NCBI RefSeq assembly: GCF_039555535.1
Contig: NZ_CP154630.1
Span: forward strand, 1,129,001-1,193,000
Direction of reading: 5' to 3'
DNA length: 64,000 nt
DNA from: Stenotrophomonas maltophilia
Lineage (GTDB): Bacteria; Pseudomonadota; Gammaproteobacteria; Xanthomonadales; Xanthomonadaceae
Numbering within the stretch: the first letter of the stretch is position 1; each line of letters starts with the position of its first letter. A program made the translations under genes and the position numbers. The notes under the pieces were generated by a model, which was not told the origin of the DNA, did not search any database, and saw nothing but the letters and a program-made list of their open reading frames with translations. Positions 51,467-62,751 of the stretch are shown in pieces.

Positions 51467-51784
51467 TCAGCCACCATTGTCGCCCACCGGCAGCGGTGCG
51501 TGCTGCTGTTTTTTCTCCTTGTGCTTGATCACCAGGCGGTCAAGCTTGTCCGCAAGCAGGTCGATTGCGGCGTACATGGTCTGGCCGCCGGCCTCGGCGT
51601 GCAGGGTCTGTCCCGGGATATTGAGGCTGGCGTCGACGTGGTGCTCGGTCTTCTGCAGCTTGAGGGTCACCCGCGCTTCGCAGTGCTGGTCGAAGTGTTT
51701 GCCGATCCGGGCCAGCTTCTCCTCTACATAGGACTGCAGGGCCGGGGTGACTTCGACATCTTTGCCAAACGTTTCGATGCGCAT
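51467..51784 (-). CDS. hpf: Ribosome hibernation promoting factor
   Basis: A 105-residue HPF/YfiA-type protein: MRIETFGKDVEVTPALQSYV, EEKLARIGKHFDQHCEARVT and the ETLHAEA-like AGGQTMYAAIDLLADKLDR stretch. It binds the 30S decoding area in stationary phase and favours 100S dimers. It lies directly downstream of rpoN, its conserved place in gammaproteobacteria. Confidence 0.95.
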   Translation of the reverse strand: MRIETFGKDVEVTPALQSYVEEKLARIGKHFDQHCEARVTLKLQKTEHHVDASLNIPGQTLHAEAGGQTMYAAIDLLADKLDRLVIKHKEKKQQHAPLPVGDNGG

Positions 51785-51842
51785 CGGGTTTCTCCTGTGT
51801 TCGGATGTGCCAATGAACCTCTCCGCCGGGCGCGGCGGCGCG

Positions 51843-53264
51843 TCAAGCGATTCTGACCCTTTCGTGCGAGGCGGAAATGTTCATGGCTTCACGATACTTC
51901 GCCACGGTGCGTCGCGCTACTGGAATTCCCGACGATTTGAGCAGGTCAGCCAGCTTGGCGTCAGAAAGTGGCTTGCGCGGGTTCTCGTCGTCGATCAGGC
52001 GGCGGATCATCGCCTGGATGGCGGTGCTGGATGCTTCGCCGCCGCCCTCGGTATCGATGCCCGAGGCGAAGAAGGCGCGCAGCGGCAGGGTGCCGCGCGG
52101 GGTACGCACGTGCTTGCGCGCGATCGCGCGCGACACTGTGGATTCGTGCAGGCCGAGCTCGGCGGCGATCTCGCGCAGGGTCAGCGGGCGCAGGGCCTGC
52201 TCGCCGAACTCCAGGAAACCGGCCTGCTGCAGGATCAGGCTGCGCACCACCCGCAGCAGGGTCTCGCCACGCTGCTGCAGGCCCTTCAGCAGCCAGCGCG
52301 CTTCCTGCAGCTGGGCGCGCAGGTAGCCCGCGTCGGCGTCACCACAGCGACGGATCAGCTGTTCGTAGCCGCGATGGATCACCACCTTCGGCCCGGCGTG
52401 CCCGGCCAGCGCCGCACACCACACGCCGTTCTGCCGCCACACCACCACGTCCGGCACCACGTAGGTGTCCTGCGACAGGGGGGCGATCTGGGTACCCGGG
52501 CGCGGGTCCAGCGAGCGCAGCAGGGCGACCGCCGTCTCGACCTCGTCCACGGGTTGTTTCAGTTCGTGGGCGAGCCCGGCGACGCCGCTGCGCGGCAACC
52601 GCTCCAGCGGTCCTGCGGCAATCTGTCGCGCCAGCAGCAGGCCCGGCGTTTCATCGGGCAGCACGTCCAGCTGCAGCTGCAGGCATTCGCCGAGCGTGCG
52701 TGCAGCCACACCGACCGGATCGAAACGCTGGATGCGATGCAGCACGGCAAGGATCTCGTCCTCGTCGGCGTGGATCGCCGGCAACAGGGTTTCGGCGATG
52801 GTTCCCAGCGGTTCGCGCAGGTAGCCGTCATCGTCCAGTGCATCGATCAGCGCCGCGCCGATGCTGCGATCGCTGGCAGAAAGATGCGACAGGTGCAGCT
52901 GCCACAGCAGGTGGTCGGCGAGCGTCTCGGTTTCGGCCACGCGTTCGGCGGCGCTGCCGGTATCGTCGTCATCATCGAAGCTGCCACCGCTGCCGGTCGC
53001 CGTCCAGTCCAGTTCGGCCGGCGCCCAATCGTCGCCTTCATCGCTGCGTTCTGCAGGCGCTTCGTTGTCGTTGCCATCGCTGCCTTCATTGGCGGCGCTG
53101 CTGTCATTGCTGTCGGCCCAGTCCAGCAGTGGGTTGCTCTCCACTGCCTGCGCGATCTCCAGCTCCAGCTCGGTGGTCGACATCTGCAGCAGCTTGATCG
53201 CCTGCTGCAACTGGGGCGTGAGCACCAGTTGCTGTCCCAACGATGTCTGCAGCCGAGTCTTCAT
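51843..53264 (-). CDS. rpoN: RNA polymerase sigma-54 factor
   Basis: A 473-residue RpoN. The N-terminal Gln-rich activator region (LQTSLGQQLVLTPQLQQAIK) is followed by an acidic, Ser/Asp-rich linker (about 50-105), the core-binding domain, a helix-turn-helix (LREIAAELGLHESTVSRAIA) and the RpoN box ARRTVAKYRE at 450-459. It reads -24/-12 promoters, for pili, flagella and nitrogen genes. Start 53264 gives the normal MKTRLQTSLGQQL beginning. It lies 40 bases after lptB. Confidence 0.97.
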   Translation of the reverse strand: MKTRLQTSLGQQLVLTPQLQQAIKLLQMSTTELELEIAQAVESNPLLDWADSNDSSAANEGSDGNDNEAPAERSDEGDDWAPAELDWTATGSGGSFDDDDDTGSAAERVAETETLADHLLWQLHLSHLSASDRSIGAALIDALDDDGYLREPLGTIAETLLPAIHADEDEILAVLHRIQRFDPVGVAARTLGECLQLQLDVLPDETPGLLLARQIAAGPLERLPRSGVAGLAHELKQPVDEVETAVALLRSLDPRPGTQIAPLSQDTYVVPDVVVWRQNGVWCAALAGHAGPKVVIHRGYEQLIRRCGDADAGYLRAQLQEARWLLKGLQQRGETLLRVVRSLILQQAGFLEFGEQALRPLTLREIAAELGLHESTVSRAIARKHVRTPRGTLPLRAFFASGIDTEGGGEASSTAIQAMIRRLIDDENPRKPLSDAKLADLLKSSGIPVARRTVAKYREAMNISASHERVRIA

Positions 53265-53304
53265 GCCTGTGCCGAAAGGAAGGAAAGGGACCCGGCGACC
53301 GCAG

Positions 53305-54023
<719 letters not shown>

Positions 54024-54024
<1 letters not shown>

Positions 54025-54575
54025 TACTTCTTGCTCCCGGCCGGCTGTGCCGGCGTGGCGGCCCTGGGTTGTGCCGCCGGCGCGGCCGGGGTCTTGTTCT
54101 TCGGCGGGATGACGGTACGCACGCGGCTGCCGTCACCACCGGAGTTCATCTCGCCGGTACGGGTGTTGTAGACCATGCGCTGGCCGGCATTGGTGCCGCG
54201 CGCGCTGGTGACCTTGTAGTTGCCGGTCAGGGTGATGATCTCGGTCTTGATGTCGTAATCGATGCGGTCAGCCAGCGCGTCCATCCAGGTGCCGTCATCA
54301 AGCTGCTGCTTCATCTTGGCCTGCTTGCCGGTGAACACCACGCGCACGGCCTCGCCGTCCTTGAGGTAGATCTCGGCCTCGGACGAGCGCAGGTCCAGCG
54401 TGCCCTGGGTGATGATCACGCCCTGCGACAGCACGGTCTTGCCGTCGCCGGTGAGCATGCCGGACTGGGCGCCGGAATCGATGTGCATGTCTTCGTTGCG
54501 GTCGGTGGACTTGGCGAAGGCGGCGCTGGGGACAAGAAGAGCGAGCGCGAGTACGGCGGCAAAGGGAATCTTCAT
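54024..54575 (-). CDS. lptA: LPS transport periplasmic protein LptA
   Basis: A 183-residue periplasmic protein with a signal peptide ending SAAFA (about residue 21), then the OstA-like beta-jellyroll ([20 protein letters not shown], then [21 protein letters not shown]) and a Pro/Ala-rich tail. It forms the LPS bridge across the periplasm. It overlaps lptB by one base and follows lptC. Confidence 0.95.
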
Positions 54576-54678
54576 CGGGGTCCGTTCTACCGGTGAGGGC
54601 CTCCCGGGCGGGCCGGGGGCGGAGGGTGGGGCTGCCGGCCCTGCGCCTGTCCGGAGACGTCGCGGGCTGGCGGCGGAA

Positions 54679-55254
54679 TCAGCGTTTGGGCGTGTAGCGG
54701 CCCTTGGACTGGCTGAGGAAATGATACGTGTTGTTCTTCGAATCCACCTCAAAGCCGACGCCGGACTGTTCCATGCCCGGGCGGGTCATGGTGACCAGCG
54801 CATCGGTGCGGGCACGGTTCTCCTTCGGGAACACGTCCAGGTGGTCGGTGCGGAAGGTGGTCGGCACCACGCCCGGGCCCGCCGGGCTGTCGCCGGCGAC
54901 ATTGCCGCGCAGCTTCATCTCGTCGCCCTTGGCGCTGAGCCAGCCGGTCTCGGCACGCAGGGTCCAGTGCTTGCCATCCTTGTCCGGCATCTCGAACAGC
55001 GGGGTGGCGATGTTGATGGTCTGGTCGCCGCGCTGGCGTTCCAGCAGCGGTGCGCGCAGGGTGGTCGATTCCTTGCCGTGCTCATCCAGGGCGACAATCT
55101 GGAAGTCATGCAGGATGTAATCCACGCCGACCTCCTGGCCGGCACTGGCCGGGCCCTTGTCGCGGTTGCGCAGCGCCGCCCAGCTGCTGAGCAGTGCCGC
55201 CAGCAGCAGGCCGATGCCGAGCAGGGTGCGCCAGTTCAAGGTGGGCAGGTTCAT
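54679..55254 (-). CDS. lptC: LPS export protein LptC
   Basis: A 191-residue inner-membrane-anchored protein: one helix at about 10-30, then the periplasmic LptC fold (VDYILHDFQIVALDEHGKES, LRAETGWLSAKGDEMKLRGN). It passes LPS from LptBFG to LptA. Start 55254 (MNLPTLNWRTLLG) overlaps kdsC by four bases, so translation is coupled. Confidence 0.94.
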   Translation of the reverse strand: MNLPTLNWRTLLGIGLLLAALLSSWAALRNRDKGPASAGQEVGVDYILHDFQIVALDEHGKESTTLRAPLLERQRGDQTINIATPLFEMPDKDGKHWTLRAETGWLSAKGDEMKLRGNVAGDSPAGPGVVPTTFRTDHLDVFPKENRARTDALVTMTRPGMEQSGVGFEVDSKNNTYHFLSQSKGRYTPKR

Positions 55255-55799
55255 GCGCCGAACCTCGCCAGCACCGCATCCACGCGGCCCTGAGCGGCCA
55301 GCAGGATGTCGCACAGCTCACGGGCTGCGCCACGGCCGCCATCGGCGCGGGTCTGCCAGTGCACGCGCTCGGCGATCCACGGGTGGGCGTTGGCCGGGGC
55401 CACGGCCAGGCCGACCGCACCCAGCGGCGCCAGGTCGGGCAGGTCATCGCCCATGAACGCCACCTGTTCCAGGCCGATGCCGTGCTGCGCACACAGCGCC
55501 TGCACGCTGGCCAGCTTGTCGCCCACGGCGATCTGGGTATCGATGCCGAGGTCGGCGCCGCGCTTGAGCGCGGACTGGCTGTTGCGCGCGGTGATCAGCA
55601 CGGGATGGATGCCGTGCTGCTGCAGCAGTTTCAGGCCCAGGCCGTCCTGCACGAAGTACGCCTTGCTCTCGTTGCCGTCCTTGTCGTAGTACAGCCGACC
55701 GTCGGTGAGGGTGCCGTCCACGTCGAAGCAGGCCAGGCGGATCTGGGCCGCAGCGGCATGCAGGTGGGCGGGGAAGGCGGGCAGGGGGGACCAGGGCAT
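55251..55799 (-). CDS. kdsC: 3-deoxy-D-manno-octulosonate 8-phosphate phosphatase
   Basis: A 182-residue HAD phosphatase in Kdo synthesis. FDVDGTLTDG holds nucleophile D26 and acid D28; LITARNSQSALKRGADLGI is motif II/III and AFMGDDLPDLAPL the Mg-binding motif. It makes Kdo for LPS inner core. It is coupled to lptC and follows kdsD after 66 bases. Confidence 0.95.
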   Translation of the reverse strand: MPWSPLPAFPAHLHAAAAQIRLACFDVDGTLTDGRLYYDKDGNESKAYFVQDGLGLKLLQQHGIHPVLITARNSQSALKRGADLGIDTQIAVGDKLASVQALCAQHGIGLEQVAFMGDDLPDLAPLGAVGLAVAPANAHPWIAERVHWQTRADGGRGAARELCDILLAAQGRVDAVLARFGA

Positions 55800-55865
55800 C
55801 AGGGCGGCAGGCTCGTTGTGGGCGGGTGCGGCGTTACAGACTGAATGGGGTCTATGGACTGTCGG

Positions 55866-56867
55866 TTAAACCACCCGGGCCCGCAACAGGTCATGAATGT
55901 TCAGGGCGCCGACTGCGCGGCCCTGGCCATCAACCACGATCAGGCCATTGATTTTCTGGGTTTCCATCTGCCGGGCGGCCTCTACTGCCAGCTGGTCGGC
56001 GCCGATGGTGCGCGGGTTGCGGGTCATTACATCGGCGATCTTCGCGGTGCGCACGTCCAGCGCGCTGTCCAGCGCACGGCGCAGGTCGCCGTCGGTGAAC
56101 AGGCCGATCAGCACGCCGTCGGCGTCGACCACGGCGGTCATGCCCAGCCGCTTGCGGCTCATCTCCATCAGCGCTTCGCTGAGGCTGGCGTCGGCGCCCA
56201 CGCTGGGCAGGTCGTCGCCGGTGTGCATGACGTCGGTGATGTGCAGCAGCAGGCGGCGGCCGAGGCTGCCGGCCGGGTGAGAACGGGCGAAGTCATCGGC
56301 GGTGAAGCCACGTGCGTCGAGCAGGGCCACGGCCAGCGCATCGCCCATCGCCAGCGAGGCGGTGGTGCTGGAGGTGGGCGCCAGCGCCAGCGGGCAGGCC
56401 TCGGCCGGCACGCTCACGTCCAGGTGGACGTCGGCGGCGGTAGCCAGGCTGGACTGCGCACGGCCGGTCATGGAAATCAGTACGTTGCCCTGGCGCTTGA
56501 GCACCGGCAGCAGCATCAGCACCTCGTCCGATTCGCCCGAATAGGACAGGGCCAGCACCACGTCGTCCTCGGTGATCATGCCGAGATCGCCGTGGCCGGC
56601 TTCGCCGGGGTGCACGTAGAACGCCGGCGTTCCGGTAGAGGCCAGGGTAGCGGCGATCTTGCGGGCGATATGCCCGGACTTGCCCATGCCGGTGGCGACC
56701 ACCCGGCCACGGCTGGCCAGGATCGCCTGGCAGGCCTGCTGGAAGGCCTCGCCGAGGCGGTCGGCCACCGCATCCAGCGCCTGCCGCTCGATCTCGAAGA
56801 CGCGGCGGCCGCTGGCGATCAGGCCGGCAGGATCGACGGAACGGGGGGGCAACAGGGATTCGGCCAT
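55866..56867 (-). CDS. kdsD: Arabinose-5-phosphate isomerase KdsD
   Basis: A 333-residue sugar isomerase making D-arabinose 5-phosphate for Kdo. An SIS domain at about 45-180 (VVATGMGKSGHIARKIAATL, SYSGESDEV, ALAPTSSTTASLAMGDALAV) is followed by a CBS pair at about 210-330. Start 56867 gives MAESLLPPRSVDP, which matches the usual length; upstream sequence is the divergent promoter region with bolA. Confidence 0.95.
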   Translation of the reverse strand: MAESLLPPRSVDPAGLIASGRRVFEIERQALDAVADRLGEAFQQACQAILASRGRVVATGMGKSGHIARKIAATLASTGTPAFYVHPGEAGHGDLGMITEDDVVLALSYSGESDEVLMLLPVLKRQGNVLISMTGRAQSSLATAADVHLDVSVPAEACPLALAPTSSTTASLAMGDALAVALLDARGFTADDFARSHPAGSLGRRLLLHITDVMHTGDDLPSVGADASLSEALMEMSRKRLGMTAVVDADGVLIGLFTDGDLRRALDSALDVRTAKIADVMTRNPRTIGADQLAVEAARQMETQKINGLIVVDGQGRAVGALNIHDLLRARVV

Positions 56868-56888
56868 GCGGACGCCACGCAGCGGAAG

Positions 56889-56920
56889 TAGAATGGAGGC
56901 ACATTTTATTAGGAAAGCCC
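56889..56920 (+). promoter_or_regulatory. Promoter and ribosome site of bolA-murA
   Basis: TAGAAT at 56889-56894 is a -10-like hexamer, and AGGAAAG at 56911-56917 is a ribosome site four bases before the TTG start at 56922. The latter fixes the uncommon TTG start of the BolA gene. Confidence 0.6.
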
Positions 56921-56921
56921 G

Positions 56922-57152
56922 TTGGACGCCGACACCATCCGCAATCTGATCGAAACCGGCCTTCCCGGCGCCCGCGCCGACGTGCAGGGCGACGATGGCG
57001 TGCATTTCGAAGCGACCGTGGTCTGCGAGGCCTTCGCCGGCAAGATGCCGCTGGCCCGCCACCGCATGGTGTATGCCACCCTGGGCGACCTGATGGGCGG
57101 CGCGATCCACGCGCTGGCGCTGAAAACCGTGACCCCGGCCGAAGCCGGCTGA
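56922..57152 (+). CDS. ibaG: BolA-family protein (IbaG/YrbA-like)
   Basis: A 76-residue BolA protein with a TTG start supported by AGGAAAG. VVCEAFAGKMPLARHRMVYA holds the conserved region with H47, which can ligate iron-sulfur clusters with glutaredoxins. Its place before murA, near lpt and kds genes, is the same as ibaG in other gammaproteobacteria. It is likely co-transcribed with murA, 21 bases downstream. Confidence 0.9.
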   Translation: MDADTIRNLIETGLPGARADVQGDDGVHFEATVVCEAFAGKMPLARHRMVYATLGDLMGGAIHALALKTVTPAEAG

Positions 57153-58759
<1,607 letters not shown>

Positions 58760-58763
58760 GCAG

Positions 58764-58790
58764 AACGCCCGCGAAAGCGGGCGTTTTTTT
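58764..58790 (+). terminator. Rho-independent terminator of bolA-murA operon
   Basis: AACGCCCGC-GAAA-GCGGGCGTT is a perfect 9-bp stem with a GAAA tetraloop followed by a T run to 58790. It lies five bases after the stop of the EF-hand gene. Confidence 0.93.
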
Positions 58791-58793
58791 ACG

Positions 58794-58874
58794 GTAGATC
58801 CACGCCATGCGTGGATGAAGGCGCCGGGTCGCTGTCGGGGTCAGGAGCCCTTCCCGTTGGAAAGGGATCAGACC
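58794..58874. repeat. GTAG REP unit and GGGTC-type hairpin
   Basis: GTAGATCCACGCCATGCGTG opens a REP unit (58794-58816) that is nearly identical to 48877-48899, and a GGGGTCAGGAGCCC hairpin (58837-58874) follows. Both lie between the murA terminator and the convergent DUF3108 gene. Confidence 0.7.
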
Positions 58875-58882
58875 GCGGGCGC

Positions 58883-59566
58883 TCAGTTCATCGCCTTGAT
58901 GGTCAGGTCCAGCGCATCGCGGCCGCTCTCACGCTGCAGCATCCGCGCCGGCACCGGGAAGTCCGGTACGATCCAGGCGATCAGCTCCTTGTTGCCATCG
59001 GCACGCGAGACCTTCGTGGCCTCGTAGCTCTTGCCGCCCACGGTGATCGACTCTTTGCCGATCACGCGGTAGGTCATGTTCTTGATCCGGCCCTCGTCCA
59101 CCATGCGGTAGGTCAGCGGCTTGCCGGCCGCCAGGTCACGGGCGATCGCCAGATTGATCAGCAGCGCATCCATGTCACCGGACTTCAGAGCAATCGGTCC
59201 GGCGCGGTCCGGCTTGATGTCGCCGGTCCAGGTGGCCTGGTTGCTGCTCCAGTTGTAGGTGGCCTGCACGTTGCGCTTCTTCACCAGCAGGGCCGAACGG
59301 TCCTGGCTGCTGAGCGGGCGCAGCTGGCCGCGCACTTCCTCGAACACGGTGCTCTGGCTGAGGTCGGCCAGCTGGTTCTTCACCTGCAGGCTGTAGCGCC
59401 ACTTGTTGGCGCCTTCGCTGGACAGGGTCATGGTGCCGTTGGCCTGCATGCCCATGTAGCTGGCCAGGTAGTCGGCCTTGAACGGCTCCAGCGCCATGGC
59501 CGGCAGGCTGGCCACAGTCAGGGCAGCGGCTGCGATCCAGGTGAGGGGGCGGGTCAGGGTGTTCAT
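58883..59566 (-). CDS. DUF3108 periplasmic protein (copy 1)
   Basis: A 227-residue protein with a signal peptide (about 1-25, ending LPAMA) and a single DUF3108 beta-barrel-like domain (LEPFKADYLASYMGMQANGT ... WRYSLQVKNQ ... IAWIVPDFPVPARMLQRESG). Function is unknown; the family is often found downstream of purN. It lies two bases after the paralogous gene, so the pair is one transcript. Confidence 0.85.
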   Translation of the reverse strand: MNTLTRPLTWIAAAALTVASLPAMALEPFKADYLASYMGMQANGTMTLSSEGANKWRYSLQVKNQLADLSQSTVFEEVRGQLRPLSSQDRSALLVKKRNVQATYNWSSNQATWTGDIKPDRAGPIALKSGDMDALLINLAIARDLAAGKPLTYRMVDEGRIKNMTYRVIGKESITVGGKSYEATKVSRADGNKELIAWIVPDFPVPARMLQRESGRDALDLTIKAMN

Positions 59567-59568
59567 GC

Positions 59569-60396
59569 TCAGACTCCTTGGTATTCGATCAGGCGCAGGT
59601 CGACGCGGTCTTCGCCGTCTTCGCGTTGCAGGATGCGCACCGGGGTGGGGACACCGTTGGCGATCCAGAGGATGGTTTCGTTGTTGCCGCCGTTGGTCCG
59701 GTAGACCCGCAGCGCGTTGTAGGACAGGTCGCCGACCTCGACGTTCTCGGTCTGCGGCGCGGCCTGGTAATCGTGCTGGCGGACCTTGCCCATGTCCACG
59801 TAGCGGTAATGCATGGCGGCGCCCGGGCGGGCGTCGCGCATGATCGCCAGGTTGATCAGCAGTGCGCTCTGGTCGCCCGGCTGCAGCGGGATCGGCTGCG
59901 CACGTTCCTTCTTGACGTCACCGGTCCACTGCGCGGTACCGGCCTGCCAGTTGTAGGTGCCCACGGCCTTCTTGCCGAGGAACAGGCCCTTGCGCACCGT
60001 GCTCTGGCTGAGCGGTGCGTAGACGCCACTGCGCTCTTCGAACACCGTGCTCTGCTCGATGTTCAGGCCGAGCACGCTGGCAAAGCCGCGGCGGCCGACC
60101 ACCTGCATGTCCACCCGCCACTGGCTGCCGCCGGTGTGGGTGACCTGCATGCTGGCATCACCTGCTTCCTTGCCCTTGTAGAAGGCCTGGTAGGTGGCGG
60201 TGAACGGCTGCAGCGGCGGCGGCTCCCAGGCCAGTGCCGGCAACAGCGGCACGCTGGGCTCGTTCGGTGGCAGCGCAGTGGGTGCGGGTGGCGGTGCCGG
60301 TGAAGCAGCAGGCGGCTGCGCCTGGCCCCAGCCCACGCCGGGAAGCACGGCAAGCGACAACAGCAGTGAAGTGGACAGCAGCGTCGTGGTCTTCAT
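59569..60396 (-). CDS. DUF3108 periplasmic protein (copy 2)
   Basis: A 275-residue paralogue of the neighbouring gene, with a signal peptide (about 1-26) and a Pro/Ala-rich linker (about 27-60) before the DUF3108 domain (LQPFTATYQAFYKGKEAGDA, then ETILWIANGVPTPVRILQRE). The two share domain order and several motifs, so they arose by tandem duplication. Function unknown. Confidence 0.85.
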   Translation of the reverse strand: MKTTTLLSTSLLLSLAVLPGVGWGQAQPPAASPAPPPAPTALPPNEPSVPLLPALAWEPPPLQPFTATYQAFYKGKEAGDASMQVTHTGGSQWRVDMQVVGRRGFASVLGLNIEQSTVFEERSGVYAPLSQSTVRKGLFLGKKAVGTYNWQAGTAQWTGDVKKERAQPIPLQPGDQSALLINLAIMRDARPGAAMHYRYVDMGKVRQHDYQAAPQTENVEVGDLSYNALRVYRTNGGNNETILWIANGVPTPVRILQREDGEDRVDLRLIEYQGV

Positions 60397-60463
60397 GGGG
60401 GACAGGGGCCGCAGGAGGGGGCAGGATGCCAGCCCCGCAGTCAGCGGGGCGTGTGCAAGGGCG

Positions 60464-61123
60464 TTACTGGTTCAGGTTTCCGGCGGAATCTAGGGCCAGG
60501 GGGCTAAACAGGGGGTGACCGTCCAACCAGGGCTGGCCCTCCCGTTCAGCCAGGCGACCCGCGCACAGCAGCTGCAGCGTAGCGATCAGCAGCGGGTGCT
60601 CCACCGCCAGTACCCGCTCGGCCAGGCTGCGCGCGTCGTCGCCCGGCAGCACGGGAACCCGTGCCTGCGCCAGTACGGCTCCGGCATCCAGCTCCGGCAC
60701 TACCAGGTGCACGCTGGCACCGTGCTCGGCATCGCCGGCCTGCAGCGCCCGCGCGTGGGTGTCCAGGCCCTTGTGCAGCGGCAGCAGCGACGGGTGGATG
60801 TTGACCAGGTGGCCAGCGAAGCGCTGCACGAAGGCCGGACCCAGGATGCGCATGTAGCCGGCGCAGACGATCCAGTCCGGCTGTACTGCTGCCAGCGCAT
60901 TGCCCAGTGCCTGCTCGTAGGCGGCGCGGTCGCTGAACGCCTTCGGCGCATGCGCCCAGCGCAGGGGCGGTGCGACGCGCTGTAGTGCTTCTGCAGCGGG
61001 GCGGTCGGAGAACACGCCGACCACCTTGGCCGGCAGGCGGCCGCTGCCGATCGCGTCGAGGATGGCCTGCAGGTTGCTGCCGCGGCCCGAGGCGAGCACG
61101 GCGATGCGGGTTGGGGCGGTCAT
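60464..61123 (-). CDS. purN: Phosphoribosylglycinamide formyltransferase 1
   Basis: A 219-residue enzyme that formylates GAR with 10-formyl-THF in purine synthesis. GRGSNLQAILDA at 13-24 is the phosphate-binding motif; the catalytic Asn-His pair is in LVNIHPSLLPLHKGLDTH, and the Asp in HLVVPELDAG. Start 61123 overlaps the upstream membrane-protein gene by four bases (ATGA). Confidence 0.96.
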   Translation of the reverse strand: MTAPTRIAVLASGRGSNLQAILDAIGSGRLPAKVVGVFSDRPAAEALQRVAPPLRWAHAPKAFSDRAAYEQALGNALAAVQPDWIVCAGYMRILGPAFVQRFAGHLVNIHPSLLPLHKGLDTHARALQAGDAEHGASVHLVVPELDAGAVLAQARVPVLPGDDARSLAERVLAVEHPLLIATLQLLCAGRLAEREGQPWLDGHPLFSPLALDSAGNLNQ

Positions 61124-61782
61124 TGCAGGGAACTCCGGCGGATCAGTGGCCAGGTCAACAGGCTGCCGACGGTCGCCATCAGCATGTCGGCATGCGCATC
61201 CCACAGGTCACCCTGCTGGCCGTTGTAGGCCTCGGCGGCATCCGGAGACAGCGCCAGCGCGATGGCCCATTCGAACCATTCGTAGACCAGGCTGGCGCAC
61301 ACCACCGTCATCACCGCCAGGGTGAAGGCCTGGCCCAGCCGCAGTGCTGGCCACGCGTGGCGCGCCAGCTGCAGCAGCGCGGGGGTGAAGCAGACACCGA
61401 ACAGGAAGTGGATGAGGCGGTCGAAGTGATTGCGCTGCCAGCCGAACGCCGCATTGGGTGACCAGCCGGTCAGCGCCTGCGCCCAGGCGTCGTAGGGCAC
61501 GTTGGAATACAGCCAGCGCGCCGCCACGCAGTGCAGAGCGATGAAGCCGCAGATGGCGATGAAAGCGCCATCGCCCAGCCAGCCACCGCGACGGTCGACC
61601 CATAGCAGGGCGACCAGCCCGACCACGGTCAACGTGCTGTGCAGGGCCTGCTCGGTGGGCCACAGCGGGTGGATCCAGCTGATCGCGAAGACCGCCAGTA
61701 CGGCGGCGAAGGCCAGCTTCTTCGGGCCCGAGAAGCGGTGGCGGGTGGGTGAGACGGTCGTTGAGAAGGCGGGCGAGGACAT
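61120..61782 (-). CDS. DUF2238 (YjdF-like) membrane protein
   Basis: A 220-residue membrane protein with about six helices and the DUF2238 motif GWQRNHFDRLIHFLFGVCFT, then VYEWFEWAIAL and YNGQQGDLWDAHADMLMATVGS. The conserved acidic, His and Trp residues suggest a possible catalytic or metal site, but the role is unknown. Start 61782 (MSSPAFSTT) is the first Met before the first helix. It overlaps purN. Confidence 0.85.
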   Translation of the reverse strand: MSSPAFSTTVSPTRHRFSGPKKLAFAAVLAVFAISWIHPLWPTEQALHSTLTVVGLVALLWVDRRGGWLGDGAFIAICGFIALHCVAARWLYSNVPYDAWAQALTGWSPNAAFGWQRNHFDRLIHFLFGVCFTPALLQLARHAWPALRLGQAFTLAVMTVVCASLVYEWFEWAIALALSPDAAEAYNGQQGDLWDAHADMLMATVGSLLTWPLIRRSSLQ

Positions 61783-61822
61783 GTCGGGTCGATCAGGGAA
61801 GGGCGGCTGTCTGCCCACGGGC

Positions 61823-62245
61823 TCAGACACTGAGATGGTCGCCGCGGTCGAACAGCGCAGCCATCTCCGGCTTGCACAGGAACACCCAGGCATAGGCGGT
61901 CAACGCCATGCCCAGTGGGCCAGCCAGCACAGCCAGCCACGCCGCGCGCTGGCACCAGGCCAGGCCCGTGCGGCGTGAAAGCAGGCGCGCGGTATGCAGC
62001 TGCACGAAGCCCAGCAACGCAGCCAGCAGGGCGATCGAGGCATAGACTGTGGTCAGCAGCCAGGCATCGTCCAGCCCGCGTGAGTGGGCCACCCATCCAC
62101 TGAGGCCAAGGAACGCCACTGCGGCGACCCAGTGGAAACCGGCCAGGGCGTAGAACAGCACGCTCAGTGTCTGCAGATGGCTGACCCGCTGCAGCTGCGC
62201 CAGGGTCCGATGCGGCAGTGGCGGTGGATTGCCTGAGGCGGTCAT
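61823..62245 (-). CDS. Small membrane protein, 140 aa, four helices
   Basis: A 140-residue protein with four hydrophobic segments (about 25-50, 64-85, 98-120 and a short last one) after a Pro-rich cytosolic start. FLCKPEMAALFDR near the C-terminus resembles the LxxPEVKxxF tail of the next gene and of DUF4870-like or tetraspan proteins; no function known. It overlaps the upstream gene by four bases. Confidence 0.7.
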   Translation of the reverse strand: MTASGNPPPLPHRTLAQLQRVSHLQTLSVLFYALAGFHWVAAVAFLGLSGWVAHSRGLDDAWLLTTVYASIALLAALLGFVQLHTARLLSRRTGLAWCQRAAWLAVLAGPLGMALTAYAWVFLCKPEMAALFDRGDHLSV

Positions 62246-62730
62246 GCGGTCGTGGTGGGAGCGTCGAAGGCAGCCTTGACCTGCGGACGCAGCAGAGTGA
62301 TCAGGCTGAACACCCCCAGCACCGTGCCGACCGGCGTGAACAGGCAGGCCAGGCCAGCCGCGATCAGGCACAGCAGATGGCGGCGACGGCGGGCCAGGCA
62401 GCGGCCGGCATAGGCCACGAACGCGCCCAGCGCGATGCCGCCGAACACGACGACGCAGCCGAGAACAGTGAACACCCAGCCCATCAGGCGCTGTTCCTCC
62501 GGCGAGGAGGGCTCGCCGCCGGACTTCATCGGCAGGCTGCCGGTCAACGCAGCGATGCCGATCACGATGTGCAGGATGAAGATCAGCGAGAACAGCACGA
62601 TCAGGCCACCGACCACGTAGTGTGCGATGACCAGCATGCGCAGGTGGTCGGCATCCTGCGCGCTGAACGGCGGTACCGTCACCAGCGGCGGCGGCACGGG
62701 GGCGGGCGACAAGGGGGGCGATGCGTCCAT
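62242..62730 (-). CDS. Small membrane protein, 162 aa, similar topology
   Basis: A 162-residue protein: Pro-rich N-terminus (1-22), then four hydrophobic helices, and the tail LGVFSLITLLRPQVKAAFD. The tail and topology resemble the 140-aa neighbour, so they may be diverged copies. Function unknown. It lies 21 bases after purM and is coupled to the 140-aa gene by an ATGA overlap. Confidence 0.7.
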   Translation of the reverse strand: MDASPPLSPAPVPPPLVTVPPFSAQDADHLRMLVIAHYVVGGLIVLFSLIFILHIVIGIAALTGSLPMKSGGEPSSPEEQRLMGWVFTVLGCVVVFGGIALGAFVAYAGRCLARRRRHLLCLIAAGLACLFTPVGTVLGVFSLITLLRPQVKAAFDAPTTTA

Positions 62731-62751
62731 GCGGGCTCCTGGTTGCCGGGC

